The notes: generated by a model from the letters alone, not told the origin. Numbered from the stretch's first letter, positions 28,662 through 37,990 are shown. The stretch: 48,597 nt of DNA from Bacteroidales bacterium (GCA_017535665.1 JAFXTS010000024.1:1-48597); one strand, 5' to 3'. Made by a program: numbers and translations.

Positions 28662-29711
28662 TTATTTGGGAAGTTCGGTGAGTGTCTTGAGGGTGATGCC
28701 TGCGGTGGAGTAGGGGGCGGAGTGGATGGTGGAGAAGTCGTTCTGCAGGTATTTGAAGTAGCCGCACACGGCGATCATGGCGGCGTTGTCGGTGGTGAGG
28801 TCGATGGTGGGCACGAAGAGGCGGCGGTGGTATTTGTCGGCGATGCGCTGCATGGCGGCTTTGAGTCCGCTGTTGGCCGACACGCCGCCGGCGATGACCA
28901 GGTCGCGGCAACGCAACTCCTTGACGGCCCGCTCCACCTTGTTAGCCAGCGACTTGACGATGGCATATTGCATTGAGGCGGCCAGGTCGGCCACATTCTC
29001 CTCGATGAAATGCTCGTTCTCTTTGAGGTGGTCGCGCACAAAATAGAGGAAGGAGGTCTTGAGGCCGCTGAAGCTGTAGTCGAGGCCGGGGAGGTGGGCG
29101 ATGGCGAAGCTGAATCGTTTCGGGTCGCCGGTCTGTGCCAGCCGGTCGATGACGGGACCGCCGGGGTAGGGGAGCCCAAGGATTTTCGCCGCCTTGTCGA
29201 AGGCTTCACCCGCCGCATCGTCAATGGTGCGACCGATAATTTCCATGTCGAAATAGTCGTTCACCTTCAGCAAAAGGGTGTGACCGCCCGAAACCGTCAG
29301 ACAGAGGAACGGAAATTCAGGTTTTTCCTTTTCTTCTCCCTTTTTCTCCAAAAAATTAGCCAAAACATGCGCCTGAAGGTGGTCCACCTCGATGAGCGGA
29401 ACCCCCAAACTGAAGGCCATCGCCTTTGAAAAAGAACTCCCTACAAGCAATGAACCCAAAAGTCCGGGACCATTTGTATAAGCTATCGCTGATATTTGAT
29501 TTTTGTGTATCTTTGCACGCTTAAGTGCAGTGTCCACCACCGGGATGATATTTTGCTGGTGAGCGCGCGATGCCAACTCTGGAACTACCCCTCCATATTC
29601 GGAGTGAACTCGCTGAGAAGCAATGACATTCGACAATATCGAAGTGCCTTCTATCACCGCCGCAGAAGTGTCATCACAGGAGGATTCTACACCAAGAATA
29701 TAAACCGACAT
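28662..29711 (-). CDS. tsaD: tRNA N6-adenosine threonylcarbamoyltransferase TsaD
   Basis: 349 residues. N-terminal ILGVESSCDDTSAAVIE is the ASKHA-fold phosphate loop. The metal-binding pair is H111 and H115 in DHLQAHVLANF. Further family blocks are PGLLGSLLVG, LTVSGGHT, DDAAGEAFDKAAKILGLPYPGGP and DLVIAGGVSANSGLK. TsaD moves the threonylcarbamoyl group from its adenylate to A37 of ANN-decoding tRNAs. The adenylate is made by YrdC/Sua5-type enzymes, and one such protein is encoded at 45.7 kb. First gene of a five-gene leftward operon. Confidence 0.98.
   Translation of the reverse strand: MSVYILGVESSCDDTSAAVIEGTSILSNVIASQRVHSEYGGVVPELASRAHQQNIIPVVDTALKRAKIHKNQISAIAYTNGPGLLGSLLVGSSFSKAMAFSLGVPLIEVDHLQAHVLANFLEKKGEEKEKPEFPFLCLTVSGGHTLLLKVNDYFDMEIIGRTIDDAAGEAFDKAAKILGLPYPGGPVIDRLAQTGDPKRFSFAIAHLPGLDYSFSGLKTSFLYFVRDHLKENEHFIEENVADLAASMQYAIVKSLANKVERAVKELRCRDLVIAGGVSANSGLKAAMQRIADKYHRRLFVPTIDLTTDNAAMIAVCGYFKYLQNDFSTIHSAPYSTAGITLKTLTELPK
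29508..29515 (+). promoter_or_regulatory. Possible tamB-operon promoter inside tsaD
   Basis: TATCTTTG followed by CACG matches TAnnTTTG in the usual TTTGCA context. It lies on the strand opposite to tsaD, about 210 bases upstream of the tamB start. No better rightward match lies closer. The -33 partner is not clear. Confidence 0.45.
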
Positions 29712-29723
29712 AACCGCTGAATT

Positions 29724-32700
29724 TTGGGACGCAAAATTACGAAAAAAATCATAAAAATCACCTTGATTGTCTTGGGATGTTTTCTTGCCCTTGACTTAAT
29801 CTTGGTGGGATTGCTTTTTGTGCCCCCCATTCAGGAAAAAGTGGTCGGTGTGGTGGCGGAAACGCTTTCCGAAAAATGGAACTCCCGCATCACCATCGGC
29901 CATATCTACCTCAGTCCTACGCTCAAACTTACGGTCGAAGACCTCGTTATCCGCGACCATCACGACAACTCCATGATTGCCGCCGGCAAGTTGAAAAGCC
30001 GTTTCACCACCTTGAAATTCTCCCCGTTCAAACTCGGTTTTTCGGATATCGAATCCGATAAAATACGGGTGAATATCCGCAAATACAAGGGCGATGATGC
30101 CGTCAATATTTCCATTTGGGCTAAAAATTTTCAAAAAAAGAAAAAAAATCCCAAGCCTTTCGAGATGACCGCTTCTTCCATCATCTTGAAAAATGCCTAT
30201 TTCATTTATCATAACGATCTTACATGCCGTACAAAGGACAAGGGTGATATTGATTTTGGATATTTTGAACTGGAAAATATTGATGCCCGCCTTGATCAAT
30301 TTACCATTATGGGCTCTGATATCTCTGCCGACATCGAGCATCTGGCTTTTACACAATACACAGGTTTCATTCTTCGCAACTTGTCGGGGAAATTCCATAT
30401 CGGTCCGAAAGGGTTGGAACTTAAAAGTGCTACGTTAGCCACCCCGACGAGCCATGTGTTTTTGGATTTTGCCTTCGAATATGGAAGTTGGAAAGACTAT
30501 GGCGATTTTTTGAATAAAATCAAATTCAATGTGCTGGCGAAAACCTCCACGTTCGACATGAAGGATATCCGCTATTTCGCTCCCAAAACGGCCGGTATGG
30601 ACAACCGACTGGTCTTCTCCGCTCAGGTGAATGGTCCTATCAACCATTTGGTGATCAAGGATTTGGATGCAAGATTTGCAGATAATACCCATCTCGCTGG
30701 CGACCTCGACATCAAGAACCTTACCGATTTCTTCAATGCGGATATTCGTGCTAAATTGGTGCAGAATGAAATCGATTTGCGTGAGATACAGCAGTTTAAG
30801 TTGCCTGGCGGCAAGACTATCCCGATTCCCGAGCAGGTAGCTTCGCTCGGCCTGGTGACGCTTGATTTGGAATATGCTGGTGTCGTGTCCGACAAGTTTG
30901 ATGTGGATGCCTCGCTGCTCACCAGCGCCGGCGATGTGGATGCGCAGTTCTCCACCCGCTGCCACGAGGCGGATGATGGGTTGGACTATGCTGTGACGGT
31001 GGCGGCCAACCGGCTCTCTGTGCCGAAGCTGCTCCCCAAAGTGTCGATGGTGGGCGGCGTTACGGGTACCGTCAGCGCGAAAGGTACGGTCGGCGACATG
31101 AACCGCCTTGCCGAGACCGTCTCCGCCGACATCGATGCCAATATCGCCCATGTCGCCCTCAAGGGTTATCCGCTGCGCAACCTGAAAGCCAAAGGGAAAT
31201 ATGCGGGCAAGCATCTCGATGCCGACCTCACCCTCCGCGACCCCAACCTCAATTTGGCGCTCAACGGCACCATGGACCTCTCCGGGAAAATCTCTGAATA
31301 CCACGCGGAAGGCCGTATCGACAGTCTGAACGCTACTGTCCTGTTCGCTCATCTGCCGCTGATGGATAGCACCGTGACCAATGGTTTCGACAAACTGGTA
31401 CGCTATGTGCAACTACATCCCGAACTCACTCTTTCTGCCCATAGTCTTTCCTGCGATTTGGCCGGTAATACTTTGAGTGATTTGAATGGTAATGTGTTTA
31501 TAGACAGTCTTTTGTATAATCAGGATGGGAAGACTCTGGCGCTTGACCGCCTGCGTCTGGTGAGCCTTGCCAACGACCACCAACAGCTGATGCGCCTCTC
31601 TTCCAACCTCGTTAATGTTTCGCTGATTACCACCTACGAACTTGCGGATGTGCCGAAAGCCTTGCTGAACTTGGTCTATACTTACTGCGGAAATCTTTTC
31701 GCGGAGCGAAAAACGGCTACGGAATTCCACTACTGCGATGAACTTGACCATTCGCTGTCGCTGAAGGTGGATGCCTACAACCTTACGCCCATCCTCGATA
31801 TGTTTGTGCCTAACATTCATATAGATAACAACACCACGCTGTCGGTGAAAACCAATGAATCGCATTCCGACGACCAGATTCAGTTTTTCTCGCCAGGCAT
31901 TCGTATTGGCGATAAAATTGTGGTGAATAACGCTAACATTTCTTCCTATCAGGAGGATGTGAAGAATTTAGGTATCAACGCTTCCGTGCGTTCTTTGGTG
32001 ATTGGCGAAAAAGGCAATTTCTCCTTAGAGAATATCGACCTTAATGCCAATATGGGACCGCAGACCTTGCATTATCGTCTCAACTGGAAAAATCCTGCCG
32101 TGATTTCAGCCCACAGGTCGCTGCTGGCGGGTGTGGTGAATTTTGCAGAAGATGGCTCTATCCGCACTAAAGTTGATGAGTCGGAAGTCTATTTCAAGGA
32201 ATTCCCATTCTCCTTCAACCAAGACCATCTGGTGACGATAAAAGATGGTAATGTTCAGATTGACAATCTGATACTGACTTCTAAAGAAAGTCAGTTGAAG
32301 GTCAATGGTAAGGTGGGTAAGGCGAACGACAGTCTGGTGGGCATCATCGACAATTTGGATGTTGCGGTGCTGAACCAGTTCATCAAAACCGACAAGATGC
32401 GGCTGGGCGGTGCCTTGTCGGCCAACGTGCAGATGCGGGAGATGCGGGGCAATAATATCCTGCTGGGTACGGCCATCATCCGCGACTTCGAGTTCAACGA
32501 GGAGCAGTTCGGCCACCTGTATGCCAACGCTATCCTGCCGTCTGACAAGAATATCCACTTCCGCGGCGCCTTGATTAATGCGGATTACTTCCCCGATAGT
32601 GCAACGGTCTATAATTACAAGTATTCGGACCTCGCCCATCAGCAGGGGGTGAATACCCACCTCAACGGCCTGTATGATTCGGATCTGAAGCAGCTCAAGG

Positions 32701-34358
32701 TAACGGCCGACATCGACACGCTTCCGTTAGGCTTCTTGGAGCCGATGCTTTCTTCGTTTAGCCATAAATTTGAAGGCAATGCTTCGGGGCAAATTGACTT
32801 TGTTCTGAATAAAGATTCCATGTATTTTGAAGGTGTGGCGGATGTGCGCGAGGCGCAGATCGGTATCGCACCGCTTAACACTTTCTACAATATCAACCAT
32901 CAAAAAGTGAAATTCACGAAGAACGGTTTTACGTTCGACCAGATGGAATTGACCGACCAGTTTGGCAACAAGGCCACCATGAACGGCTATGTGAACCATC
33001 GCAACTTCTCCGATTTCAACTTGCAACTCGACATTTCCACCCCGAAAATTTTTGTGCTGAACACCAAGCAGCAGCCTGATGTGCCATTTTATGGAGATGG
33101 CTTCATTTCGGGCAATATCACCATTGCGGGCGATATGGAGAAACTCTCGTTCTATGGCTATGACCTGAGTACCCAGAGCGGTACGGTGTTCTGTCTGCCC
33201 ATCAGTTTCGCCGACAAAGCCCACTCCTCAGATGTGATCACCTTTGTAGTTCCCGAAGATGTGAAGAGCCCTGTTGAAGAGGAACAAGCACCGGAGAGTT
33301 CGATGGAGATGGACTTCGACTTCATCTTCAATGTCACGCCAGCAGCCGACATCAAACTCGACCTCGACCTGTCGGCCTTCGGCGGAAGAATCAAAACCAA
33401 GGGTGAAGGGCAGCTGCATTTCACCTATAACACGAAAAAGGACAAGATTAACATCCTCGGGGATGTGGTGCTGCAGTCGGGTTCGTTCATCATGACCTTC
33501 GCGCAACTGCTGAACAAGAAGTTCGAACTTCTGCCCGGCGGCGTGGTGTCGTTCCCCGGCCCCATCAACGACATCAACATCAGCGTGCGTGCCGGCTACT
33601 CTACGGTGGCCTCACTCGCTGACCTCTTCACCTCTGAATCCACTAACGTGCGCAGACTGCCCGTCAAGGCATACCTCAATTTCAACGGAAACCTCAACGA
33701 CCCCGCTGCCATCGACTTCTCCTTCGACCTCCCCAACGCCACTGCCGGTATGCGTGACCTGTTCTACAGCACGATAGATACTACTAACCTGCAGAAAAAA
33801 ACCGAACAGTTTTTCTCGCTGGTGATGCTCGGCAAGTTCGCCTCCCCACAATCGTCCATCACTGATATTAATCTGGAAAATACGGGTATCGGTGTGCTGA
33901 CCTCCACCCTCAGCAACTTCATATCCAATCAGTTGAAATTTGTAGATGTGAATTTCAACTATCAGAATGCTACAGCCGACAAGGCCGCTGAATATGCCGT
34001 TGGGGCCTCTACCTCCCTCTTCAACGACCGTACCGTCATTGAGACCTACGTCGGCTATAAGGATGACAAGTCGAGCAACTTCAGCAACCAGTTCGTCGGC
34101 GACTTTAGCGTGGAACAGAAGCTGAATGCCCTCGGCACATGGCGACTCAAGGTTTTCAATGTCACTAATCAGGACGAGCTGCGCAACGCCACCCGCAACA
34201 ACCCCTACGCACAGGGTATCGCTATCATTTATAAACAGGATTTCAATAACAGACAAGATCTTATTGCCTCTTTTACCCGTAGCAAAGAAGGGAAAGTGAA
34301 GAAGGAAAAGAAGGAGAAGAAAAACCGAAGGAACAAGAAAACAACCACTAAACCATAA
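29724..34358 (+). CDS. tamB: TamB-family translocation and assembly module protein
   Basis: 1544 residues. One N-terminal membrane anchor (IIKITLIVLGCFLALDLILVGLLFV) is followed by a very long beta-rich periplasmic region typical of AsmA/TamB proteins. It ends in the DUF490/TamB C-terminal domain (from about 1170: ITIAGDMEKLSFYGYD, GRIKTKGEGQLHFTYN, GSFIMTFAQLLNKKFELLPGGVVSFPGPINDINI). The last 20 residues are highly basic (KKEKKEKKNRRNKK). TamB-like proteins form bridges that support outer-membrane protein insertion or phospholipid transport. The start has to be TTG 29724 (or the adjacent ATT), because an in-frame stop lies at 29718-29720 and no ATG is near. Only 12 bases separate it from the tsaD start codon. 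First of four tightly packed genes. Confidence 0.92.
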   Translation: MGRKITKKIIKITLIVLGCFLALDLILVGLLFVPPIQEKVVGVVAETLSEKWNSRITIGHIYLSPTLKLTVEDLVIRDHHDNSMIAAGKLKSRFTTLKFSPFKLGFSDIESDKIRVNIRKYKGDDAVNISIWAKNFQKKKKNPKPFEMTASSIILKNAYFIYHNDLTCRTKDKGDIDFGYFELENIDARLDQFTIMGSDISADIEHLAFTQYTGFILRNLSGKFHIGPKGLELKSATLATPTSHVFLDFAFEYGSWKDYGDFLNKIKFNVLAKTSTFDMKDIRYFAPKTAGMDNRLVFSAQVNGPINHLVIKDLDARFADNTHLAGDLDIKNLTDFFNADIRAKLVQNEIDLREIQQFKLPGGKTIPIPEQVASLGLVTLDLEYAGVVSDKFDVDASLLTSAGDVDAQFSTRCHEADDGLDYAVTVAANRLSVPKLLPKVSMVGGVTGTVSAKGTVGDMNRLAETVSADIDANIAHVALKGYPLRNLKAKGKYAGKHLDADLTLRDPNLNLALNGTMDLSGKISEYHAEGRIDSLNATVLFAHLPLMDSTVTNGFDKLVRYVQLHPELTLSAHSLSCDLAGNTLSDLNGNVFIDSLLYNQDGKTLALDRLRLVSLANDHQQLMRLSSNLVNVSLITTYELADVPKALLNLVYTYCGNLFAERKTATEFHYCDELDHSLSLKVDAYNLTPILDMFVPNIHIDNNTTLSVKTNESHSDDQIQFFSPGIRIGDKIVVNNANISSYQEDVKNLGINASVRSLVIGEKGNFSLENIDLNANMGPQTLHYRLNWKNPAVISAHRSLLAGVVNFAEDGSIRTKVDESEVYFKEFPFSFNQDHLVTIKDGNVQIDNLILTSKESQLKVNGKVGKANDSLVGIIDNLDVAVLNQFIKTDKMRLGGALSANVQMREMRGNNILLGTAIIRDFEFNEEQFGHLYANAILPSDKNIHFRGALINADYFPDSATVYNYKYSDLAHQQGVNTHLNGLYDSDLKQLKVTADIDTLPLGFLEPMLSSFSHKFEGNASGQIDFVLNKDSMYFEGVADVREAQIGIAPLNTFYNINHQKVKFTKNGFTFDQMELTDQFGNKATMNGYVNHRNFSDFNLQLDISTPKIFVLNTKQQPDVPFYGDGFISGNITIAGDMEKLSFYGYDLSTQSGTVFCLPISFADKAHSSDVITFVVPEDVKSPVEEEQAPESSMEMDFDFIFNVTPAADIKLDLDLSAFGGRIKTKGEGQLHFTYNTKKDKINILGDVVLQSGSFIMTFAQLLNKKFELLPGGVVSFPGPINDINISVRAGYSTVASLADLFTSESTNVRRLPVKAYLNFNGNLNDPAAIDFSFDLPNATAGMRDLFYSTIDTTNLQKKTEQFFSLVMLGKFASPQSSITDINLENTGIGVLTSTLSNFISNQLKFVDVNFNYQNATADKAAEYAVGASTSLFNDRTVIETYVGYKDDKSSNFSNQFVGDFSVEQKLNALGTWRLKVFNVTNQDELRNATRNNPYAQGIAIIYKQDFNNRQDLIASFTRSKEGKVKKEKKEKKNRRNKKTTTKP
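29732..29739 (-). promoter_or_regulatory. Promoter -7 box for the tsaD operon, inside tamB codons
   Basis: Minus strand reads TAATTTTG followed by CG, matching TAnnTTTG, about 20 bases upstream of the tsaD ATG. It overlaps codons 3-6 of tamB on the other strand. Confidence 0.6.
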
Positions 34359-34362
34359 TGTT

Positions 34363-34707
34363 ATGTTGAACTATTTTCAGCACACACCCATTTCTGTTAC
34401 CATCTGCGACAAGGATGGTAAGATATTGGAAATGAATGACAAGTCAATTGCCACTTTTACCAAAGATGGCCAGTCGCTGGTGGGCAACTCGCTACTTGAC
34501 TGCCACCCCGAACCGGCTCGCTCCAAACTGCTGTCCATGCTTCAAAACCACGATGTAAATGTCTATACCATTGAAAAAAATGGGGTGAAGAAGATGATTT
34601 ACCAGATGCCGTGGTACGACGACCAACAGCAGTTCGGCGGCTATGTGGAGCTCTCGATGGAACTGCCCGCCGAAATGCCCCACTATGTGCGTCAGCCTAA
34701 AAAATAA
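34363..34707 (+). CDS. Single PAS-domain protein
   Basis: 114 residues and essentially nothing but a PAS fold: TPISVTICDKDGKILEMNDKS at the start, then a helix ending in LVGNSLLDCHPEPARSKLL, and strands YTIEKNGVKKMIYQMPWY and GGYVELSMEL. The DCHPEPAR segment is found in a family of stand-alone PAS proteins in Bacteroidota and Firmicutes. No output domain, signal peptide or membrane segment is present, so it must act through another protein. It sits 4 bases after tamB and 6 bases before the BatD-like gene. The ligand or cofactor is unknown. Confidence 0.85.
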   Translation: MLNYFQHTPISVTICDKDGKILEMNDKSIATFTKDGQSLVGNSLLDCHPEPARSKLLSMLQNHDVNVYTIEKNGVKKMIYQMPWYDDQQQFGGYVELSMELPAEMPHYVRQPKK

Positions 34708-34713
34708 AGTGAG

Positions 34714-35694
34714 ATGTTGAAGTGCAGGTCTTTTTTATGGATGATGCTGATGCTGGTGGCCTTGCCCACCATGGCCCAGCAGCCGGAAGTGACGGTGACC
34801 GCCCGCTTCGACACGTCTCATATCCTTGTGGGCGACCATCTCCATCTGCAACTTACGGCGCGCACAACCGGTAACGCTTCACTGTCGTTCCAGTCGAAAG
34901 ACGATTGGAAGATGATGAACTGCGAGGTGCTGGAGGCCGCTGATGCGCAGCATGCCGAAAAGGACGGACAGGTCAGGGTTTGGCAGGATTTTGTCGTGAC
35001 GGCCTTCGACACGGGCCGTGCGGTCATCGCGCCCATTCAGGTGTGGGCCGACACCGCCCTGGTGGCTTGCAGCGACACGCTTTTCTTCTATGTGGATACC
35101 CTGCCCGTTTTCGTGGATACGGCATCCGCCTTTCGCGACATCAAACTCCCCTTAGGTGGCTTGGAGCGGGTGGAAAAAGCCCGCAGCAAAATCTGGCTCT
35201 GGCTGCTGTTGGTGGGAGTGATACTGGCACTCGTTGCCTTCGTGGTGGTGTTTTTCAAAGTCTGGTGGCCGAAATTGAAGAAGAAACGGGCCATCCGGCA
35301 GCGCGAGATACGCCGACAGAGTTCTGGCGCGATAGCGTTAGGACATATCCGCGAACTGAAGGCCAAGGAGTTGTGCCAGAAGGGAATGACCAAAGAACAT
35401 TACTCGGAGTTGAGTGTTATTTTGAGAACCTATCTCGATGACCAGTGGGATGTGAATGCGATGGAGATGGTGACGGATGAAATCATGACGGCATTGGCAT
35501 CGCTGGAGGTGACCGAGCAGCAGCGACTGGAGATTTTCTCATTTTTGAAAATCTCTGATTTGGTGAAATATGCCCGCCGGCAGCCCCCGATGGAGGAGAA
35601 TGCTTTGCAAATCGACAATGTGACGAAGTTTGTGCGCGATACCGACCAACAAGAACAACAACGCCGGGTCCAAGAGGCCGCCCAGCGAAAATAA
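34714..35694 (+). CDS. BatD-like membrane protein with cytoplasmic C-terminus
   Basis: 326 residues. A signal peptide (about 1-21, WMMLMLVALPTMA) precedes a periplasmic beta-sandwich resembling the N-terminal part of BatD/BatX proteins (VTVTARFDTSHILVGDHLHLQL). A single membrane segment follows at about 160-185 (WLWLLLVGVILALVAFVVVFF), with a basic stop-transfer stretch. A cytoplasmic helical region then includes YSELSVILRTYLDDQWDVNAMEMVTDEI. The same architecture occurs in proteins placed just before batA in Bacteroidota aerotolerance (Bat) operons. It is directly followed by batA here. The exact molecular role is unknown; it probably works with the VWA protein. Confidence 0.75.
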   Translation: MLKCRSFLWMMLMLVALPTMAQQPEVTVTARFDTSHILVGDHLHLQLTARTTGNASLSFQSKDDWKMMNCEVLEAADAQHAEKDGQVRVWQDFVVTAFDTGRAVIAPIQVWADTALVACSDTLFFYVDTLPVFVDTASAFRDIKLPLGGLERVEKARSKIWLWLLLVGVILALVAFVVVFFKVWWPKLKKKRAIRQREIRRQSSGAIALGHIRELKAKELCQKGMTKEHYSELSVILRTYLDDQWDVNAMEMVTDEIMTALASLEVTEQQRLEIFSFLKISDLVKYARRQPPMEENALQIDNVTKFVRDTDQQEQQRRVQEAAQRK

Positions 35695-35708
35695 GGGAGG
35701 ATTGAAAG

Positions 35709-36731
35709 ATGCATGCATTTGACAACTTTTTCCATATCATAGGGCAGATGAAATTTGCCAATCCCCATTGGCTGTGGCTGATGTTGCTAATTCCCATCTA
35801 CGTGGCATGGTATGTGTGGAAACGGCGGCGGCAGCACACGGCGATGGTCATCAGCACTACCGCCCCGCTCGGCCAGCGCACCTTCCGCTACCATCTGCGC
35901 CACCTCCCGGCGGTATTCCGCTGCCTCGCGCTTTTCTTCCTGCTGATCGCTCTTGCACGGCCTCAGAGCTCCGACAGCCAGGTCAATGGCAAGTCTATCA
36001 AGGAGGGAATTGATGTCATCATGGCACTCGACGTGTCGGGAAGTATGGACATGATGGACTTCAAACCCACACGATTGGAGGCTTGCAAACAGATTGCTGC
36101 CGAGTTTGTGCAGAAGCGCGAGAACGATAATGTGGGATTGGTGCTTTATGCTGGCGAGGCCTATACCCTCAGCCCGCCGACTACCGATCACGCCTATTTC
36201 TTGGAACTGCTCAAGAGCGTGAGACGCGAGCCGTTGGTGGATGGTACCGCCATTGGCGATGGCCTCGGCCTCGCCGTCAGCCACCTCAAAGACAGTAAGG
36301 CGAAGAGCAAGGTGGTAATTCTGTTGTCGGATGGTGTCAACAACGCCGGTTTCATCGATCCGCGTACTGCGGCATCTATGGCGAAGGAATATAATATAAA
36401 GGTATATACCATCAGTTGCGGCACCAACGGCCGTACGGCTGGCATCCGTGTGCCCGGACATGGCGTGGTGCAGAGCAAGACCGTGCTCGATGAAGCCCTG
36501 ATGAAGGAGATCGCCGCCGAAACGGGCGGCAAGTACTTCTCGGCCGGCAACGAGAAAAAACTGCGTCAGGTATATAGCGAAATCGACAAGTTAGAGACCA
36601 CCCGCCGCGAGGAAAAGACCGTGGTGAGCTGGGCCAACGACCACTTTCTGCCCTTCCTGCTGATCGGAATTTTCTTCCTGTTGCTGGAATTCGTCCTGCG
36701 ATTTGTCGTGGTACGAGTCAACCCTTCGTGA
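35709..36731 (+). CDS. batA: BatA-like von Willebrand factor A domain membrane protein
   Basis: Up to 340 residues. Two N-terminal membrane segments (WLWLMLLIPIYVAWYVW and AVFRCLALFFLLIALARP) are followed by a VWA domain with the metal-ion site DVSGSMD (first D at residue 108). Conserved VVILLSDGVNNAG and TDHAYFLELL come next, and a C-terminal membrane segment (FLPFLLIGIFFLLLEFVLRFV) closes the protein. This is the BatA layout. Bat proteins are linked to envelope stress and aerotolerance in Bacteroides. ATG 35748 (MKFANPHWLW) matches the usual N-terminus of the family better and is an alternative start. The usual batB, batC and batE are not downstream. Confidence 0.88.
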   Translation: MHAFDNFFHIIGQMKFANPHWLWLMLLIPIYVAWYVWKRRRQHTAMVISTTAPLGQRTFRYHLRHLPAVFRCLALFFLLIALARPQSSDSQVNGKSIKEGIDVIMALDVSGSMDMMDFKPTRLEACKQIAAEFVQKRENDNVGLVLYAGEAYTLSPPTTDHAYFLELLKSVRREPLVDGTAIGDGLGLAVSHLKDSKAKSKVVILLSDGVNNAGFIDPRTAASMAKEYNIKVYTISCGTNGRTAGIRVPGHGVVQSKTVLDEALMKEIAAETGGKYFSAGNEKKLRQVYSEIDKLETTRREEKTVVSWANDHFLPFLLIGIFFLLLEFVLRFVVVRVNPS

Positions 36732-36765
36732 ACGATGATAATTCATTGATAAGTTTTTTTTGTTT

Positions 36766-36798
36766 TTTGTACCATCAATCAAAAAAACATGTAAATTT
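36766..36798 (+). promoter_or_regulatory. Promoter (-33 and -7) for the DUF4328-like gene
   Basis: TTTG at 36766-36769, then 21 bases, then TAAATTTG at 36791-36798 followed by CA. Both elements fit the Bacteroidota consensus. The ATG follows 73 bases later, leaving an AT-rich leader. Confidence 0.75.
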
Positions 36799-36871
36799 GC
36801 AACTTGTAAAAGGTATGTCCTTTTTGAATTGTAATTAATTAATTATCAATGTTATATAAAACATTTTTAGT

Positions 36872-37972
36872 ATGAAGAAATTTACAAACAATGCTCTCTG
36901 GGGTGTGATTTCCATGGTTCTGAATCTCGTTATCCTCTGCTTGGTCGTGGTATCGGCGGTTCAATTGGGCAGTTATGACAAGAAAAATGTCTATCTGCAA
37001 GACTCTATTATGCCCACTTATTCCTACTGGACAGACTCCGTGAGATACTCGGAAGAGGCCCTCGGCAAGAAGCAGAACAGTTTGGAAGGCTACACGAAGT
37101 TGTTTGAGGATACGAAAGTTTCCGCAGAAAAGGTGCGCGCAACACTCGCCCAGGATCCTGAAAACGACTCCCTCAAAAACAAATACTATAGCGATACCAC
37201 CCACCTCAACGACTATGGTGAAAACATCACCCGTCTGAAAACTGAAGTGGGACTTTACAAAGATACCGTCGGATATGCCAAGGCCGGTTTGAAACCGTGG
37301 GCCGACAAGTATAATGCCGCCGTCAATGAGGCATCTCCTACTCTCGGTGGTTTCAACATCGTTATCGTCATCACTTCCATCTTGCTGGTTATCAAGTTCG
37401 CCTGCTTCGGTTTCTGGATGATGCTCAATAGCAAGAATGTGCGCCGCGTGGCTCCGTGGTTCAAGAATAAAGATATCATGAACATTATTTCATGGTTCAT
37501 CCCCATCTATAATCTTTTCAAACCCGCTGCGCTCTTCTCCAACCTTATCTCCGAAACCAAATATGTGCTTCGCGACAAATCCATCATCACCGACCCGAAA
37601 GATGCCAACCAGATGGAGTCCATCTCTTTGTGGTGGGGTTCGATGATTTTCGCTAAGATGATTATGCCGCTCTTCATCGGTGGTTTGGCCATCTGCCTCA
37701 ATATTTGGCTGTTCACCCTCGTTGGAGCAGCCGATATAGACGTGGCTGCCAACAGCCTCGGTCTGCTCGGCTTCGGTACCTATTTCGGCAACACCGGCCT
37801 CTTCTTCTACCTCAGACCTCACACCATCGTGATGGCCTTCTACTTGATCGGCTGGATTGTCTATCTGGGTTATGAATGCTATATGATCTTCTCCTACAAC
37901 AAGCTCAACAAGCTGATGTGCGACAATGAAGATAAGTTTGAGTTTGGGAAAGAAGAGATTGAGAAGAAATAA
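36872..37972 (+). CDS. DUF4328-like multi-pass membrane protein with a long extracytoplasmic loop
   Basis: 366 residues. One membrane segment at about 10-30 (LWGVISMVLNLVILCLVVVSAV) is followed by about 125 hydrophilic residues that look helical (LQDSIMPTYSYWTDSVRYSEEALGKK and on). Four more membrane segments come next, including VIVITSILLVIKFACFGFWMM, FAKMIMPLFIGGLAICLNIWLF and HTIVMAFYLIGWIVYLGYECY. The motif IISWFIPIYNLFKPAALFSNL and the later SISLWWGSM match the DUF4328 pattern. Function is not known for the family. It has its own promoter and a terminator directly after it, so it is a single-gene unit. Confidence 0.7.
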   Translation: MKKFTNNALWGVISMVLNLVILCLVVVSAVQLGSYDKKNVYLQDSIMPTYSYWTDSVRYSEEALGKKQNSLEGYTKLFEDTKVSAEKVRATLAQDPENDSLKNKYYSDTTHLNDYGENITRLKTEVGLYKDTVGYAKAGLKPWADKYNAAVNEASPTLGGFNIVIVITSILLVIKFACFGFWMMLNSKNVRRVAPWFKNKDIMNIISWFIPIYNLFKPAALFSNLISETKYVLRDKSIITDPKDANQMESISLWWGSMIFAKMIMPLFIGGLAICLNIWLFTLVGAADIDVAANSLGLLGFGTYFGNTGLFFYLRPHTIVMAFYLIGWIVYLGYECYMIFSYNKLNKLMCDNEDKFEFGKEEIEKK

Positions 37973-37990
37973 GAGTAAATAACGAATACT

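Noticed and set aside
30435..31412. 325-codon minus-strand open frame inside tamB
   Set aside because: Antisense shadow of a 1544-residue continuous protein with a recognisable TamB C-terminus; no independent support.
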